Shown here: in pieces, positions 61,501-64,000 of the stretch
How positions within the stretch are numbered: the first letter of the stretch is position 1
How the letters are laid out: each line of letters begins with the position of its first letter
NCBI GenBank assembly: GCA_004380135.1
Contig: QXCR01000102.1
Location: 124,001-188,000, forward strand
Reading direction: 5' to 3'
Length of the DNA: 64,000 nucleotides
Origin: Stemphylium vesicarium
Lineage: Eukaryota; Ascomycota; Dothideomycetes; Pleosporales; Pleosporaceae
Made by a program: the position numbers and the translations under genes
The notes under the pieces: generated by a model
What the model was told of the DNA's origin: nothing
What the model saw: the letters and a program-made list of their open reading frames with translations, nothing else
The model's database searches: none

Positions 61501-64000
61501 TCCTTGACATTTCTGACCTTGCGTGCTTGGATCCAAAGTCGAACGAGAATCGCAGCATGTGCGAGCAGTTCGGTCACGTCGTCCAGGTACTTGTCGAGCA
61601 GAAGCCTCACATTGCCGTTCCCTCCCTGATCAAGCGCACCCAACAAGCTCTAGAGCGTCTACAGCCTCTCCTCGATCATACGGGCAAACAAGCGTTCTTC
61701 GCACCCTTCACAAGCGCGAGCACTTCCCAAGACAACGAGCACTTGCAGCGAGGGACGGAATATGTCAAGGCACTGGTGTCCGCGCATACGCTCGTCGGAG
61801 CCATGACTTTGACCTTTCAGAGTCAGATGTACAGCACGCGTTCGTCCCACAATGTTTCCAATCAGATCAACCTTGCCGATATGTACGCCCGTCTGGTCGA
61901 CAGCCTTGGAAAGCTCCACCGTAGCTGCGTCTGGGAAGAGCTTCTTCTTCAACGGAACATGCCTACAGAATGGGAGAAGGAAACTCGTGTCACTAGTTCC
62001 GGTTTTGGTAACGACGAAGCTGACAATGTCTTCCGCATCGGCAACAGCGCCACTGAATCACCCAGTAACGGGGAAGCGGCTGCTACTTCTGCAACGTCTA
62101 CCGAGAATGCAGCGCCTAGCCAGAACAGTGCGCAGTTCAAGAACACGCAGACACTCCGAAACCTCCTTAGCAAGATACCTACCGAGATTGCGCCATTCTT
62201 CCAGTCGCTAGGCAAACTTCTGTTGTACCGCCGTAGCCTGGAGGCATACCAGAGACAATGCGCTACTGTCGTTGCAGATCAACTTGCCCAAGCAGCTATC
62301 GATCAGCTTGAGTATGAAGGCCCGAAGGAATCCGAGAATGTCGAAGACCGCTACGCCTACTGGATCGTTATCCTCACATCTTTGTCGCAACTCATCATTG
62401 AGCCGAACCTTGATCGCCCACAAGCACTGACTTTGCTGCTTGTGTCGTTCCGCAACTTGGGTGGATTTGACGTTCTGGCTAACATTCTGGACCAATTCTA
62501 CGAATCGGCACATGAGATTACACAGAAACAGGCGGAAGACACTAGCGAAGAGTCCAAGCGCCTGCTCAACCTGTCTCTTGGTGGTATCAAGATCATCCTT
62601 GCCTTCTTCTCGCAGATCATCAACTTCAAGATCATCGGAGAGTCGCCGCAGACGTCATCCATGCAGTCTCGGCCAGACCGCGATCAGGGAAGATCGGATT
62701 ACTTCTCGACTGCGCAATTCCTTGTGGAGCTTCGTTACGCCGTGATCAAGCCTGTAGAGAAGATCTGGAACTCGGATCTGATTGACAAGGCGACTACCTC
62801 CATTGTGAAGACATCTATCAACATACTCAAGTCCGTCCTTGAGTGCGAAGGTGAGCACGGAGCTTACAAGAGTATCGATAAGATCCCGAAGCGCAGTAAG
62901 CCCATCATCAAGCCTTGGTCAGCCCGGAATGGAGATCACTTGATTCGCTTGAAAGAAGCCGGCCATGAGGATAGCCTAGCGGAAGAGGCGTTGTATCGCT
63001 GCTGCGACAACTTCAACATGGCTAACGAGTACTGCCGTAACCAAGACCGCCCACACGTCTCGAGGAACCCCATACCACAGTACGAAATTCAAGCGCGGGG
63101 CCCACCATCTGCATCACCAAGCCGGGCTGAGGTGGTGGTGCCTGAACCCATGGATGATGCTAGCATGACATCGAGCGAGGTCACCCATGACGAAGATGAG
63201 CTTGAAGAGCCAGAGAGCCAGTCTGTTCAAATGGAGGATGCAGACGCTTCTGCCATTGCAGTGCCAGAAGCACCTACGTCTGCTACGCCTGTGCCGGCTG
63301 ATCAACCCAGTCAACCAATCACCGCACCACATGACGCTCTGGCATATCAGAAGCGAATGGCTATTGGCAATTCGACAGAGCCCGTGGCCTTGGATCAGTT
63401 GGATGAGCAACGGTTCAACCTCCGCCAAAATCTCGTTGATCGATCTCTAGATGTGCTCAACTCGCACGAGGATGTTACGTTCGAGCTTGCCGACCTTGTT
63501 TCTGCCGCGGTTTCCAAGGCGCCTGAGCCAGCTTCCATGCGCACAGAGATTGGAGCTACGCTAGTCCAATCTCTCATATCTTTGCAGAGCGAAGACGACT
63601 TCCGTACGCAGAGCAAGAAGATAGCAGCTTCAGCTCATCTCTTGGCCTTGGTCCTGCAGGAGAAGGACTTTTATGACGTCATCGTTGAGGAGCTCAAGGA
63701 CAACTTCACTACACTGTTGGGCTTCCTCAAGATCTTCCCTGACCAATCCGCCGAAGACTCATCCCCTTGGGTTGGGCAGGTTCTACTTATTATCGAGCGA
63801 TTGCTGGCTGAGGATCAACTCCCACAACAAAGCACATGGACTCCACCAACAGAGGAGACACAGCAAGAAACTTCTGTCGACCAGCTACCGGAGCCAATCG
63901 TGAGCGTGGAGGAGAAGGACCAGCTGTTCAGTTCTATCATCGAGATGCTGCCTCGCATTGGCAAAGATGAGTCATTGGCTCTGTCCGTCACACGAGTGTT
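58585..64000 (+). CDS. TOM1: HECT E3 ubiquitin ligase, TOM1/HUWE1 type (3' end outside window)
   Basis: Exon 1 is 58585-58629 (15 codons) and exon 2 opens at 58683 and is open to the window end, giving about 1,787 visible codons. The intron 58630-58682 is GTGAGT...GTGCAG. The start (MKIKKQATLRHESTL) and the following FVKATESIPLYQLPAHLASF, PKHWPFPRGDAYHWIPAL are typical of Tom1/UPL1/HUWE1-type ligases. The visible part covers the N-terminal DUF908- and DUF913-like armadillo-type regions; the UBA, DUF4414 and HECT parts must lie beyond 64000. A Pro/Thr-rich linker (PTPAPAAPTTPTP near 59510) and acidic linkers occur. Yeast Tom1 acts in mRNA export, histone degradation and proteostasis. The reading frame shows no internal stop in the window. 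Confidence 0.92.

Noticed and set aside
1..64000. CRISPR arrays, bacterial operons, riboswitches
   Set aside because: None were seen, and they are not expected in a fungal chromosome.

Overview
The window looks like a chromosome segment of a filamentous ascomycete, most likely a dothideomycete of the Pleosporales. Genes have none to four short introns (about 41-92 nt, GT...AG, usually with a CTAAC/CTGAC-like branch site). They lie on both strands with no operon structure. Gene families restricted to or typical of Pezizomycotina are present: fungal GON7, HbrB, Prm1, cutinase, Zn2Cys6-like clusters and a GHKL ATPase. The taxonomic call is inference from gene content, not a database result. Splice sites were placed by eye; each model was checked for frame continuity and total length divisible by three.

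Layout. 0-2.1 kb: broken GHKL-ATPase gene (-). 2.4-4.8 kb: secreted GH3 glycosidase (-). 5.8-7.1 kb: Ser/Thr-rich, probably GPI-anchored wall protein (-). 8.1-9.2 kb: histidine phosphatase ending in a PCNA-interaction (PIP) motif (-). 9.9-12.4 kb: protein with three tandem Zn2Cys6-like clusters (+). 12.6-13.4 kb: short-chain dehydrogenase (-). 14.0-14.5 kb: SDH assembly factor 4 (+), then a MITE-like inverted repeat and a (CA)n(CG)n tract. 16.6-18.4 kb: type-B carboxylesterase with a GPI-like tail (+). 19-23 kb: two unrecognised genes and a single-pass membrane protein. 23.6-24.1 kb: cupin (-). 25.2-26.6 kb: five-exon charged coiled-coil protein (+). 26.9-29.5 kb: HbrB, a TORC2 subunit (-). 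29.9-30.2 kb: GON7 of KEOPS (+). 30.3-33.6 kb: VPS39 (-). 35.3-37.6 kb: PRM1 (-). 40.9-42.0 kb: unrecognised gene with a long leader (+). 43.7-44.4 kb: GNAT (-). 47.0-47.8 kb: cutinase (+). 49.2-50.4 kb: RIP-mutated, internally deleted hAT transposon. 51.6-53.6 kb: DUF2235 hydrolase (+). 54.7-55.1 kb: broken small gene (+). 57.3-57.7 kb: BLOC1S1 (+). 58.6 kb to the window end: TOM1/HUWE1-type E3 ligase (+), cut by the window edge.

Functionally this is a mixed neighbourhood, not a pathway cluster. It combines housekeeping genes (HOPS tethering, BLOC-1, TORC2, KEOPS, SDH assembly, ubiquitin ligase) with secreted or surface proteins typical of a plant-associated fungus (GH3, cutinase, carboxylesterase, GPI wall protein). 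Decay is scattered through it: two broken genes and a hAT remnant whose sequence shows CpA-to-TpA changes expected of repeat-induced point mutation. The most interesting points are the PIP-box phosphatase, the triple zinc-cluster protein, the hAT element and its internal RIP evidence, and the cutinase with a basic helical tail.
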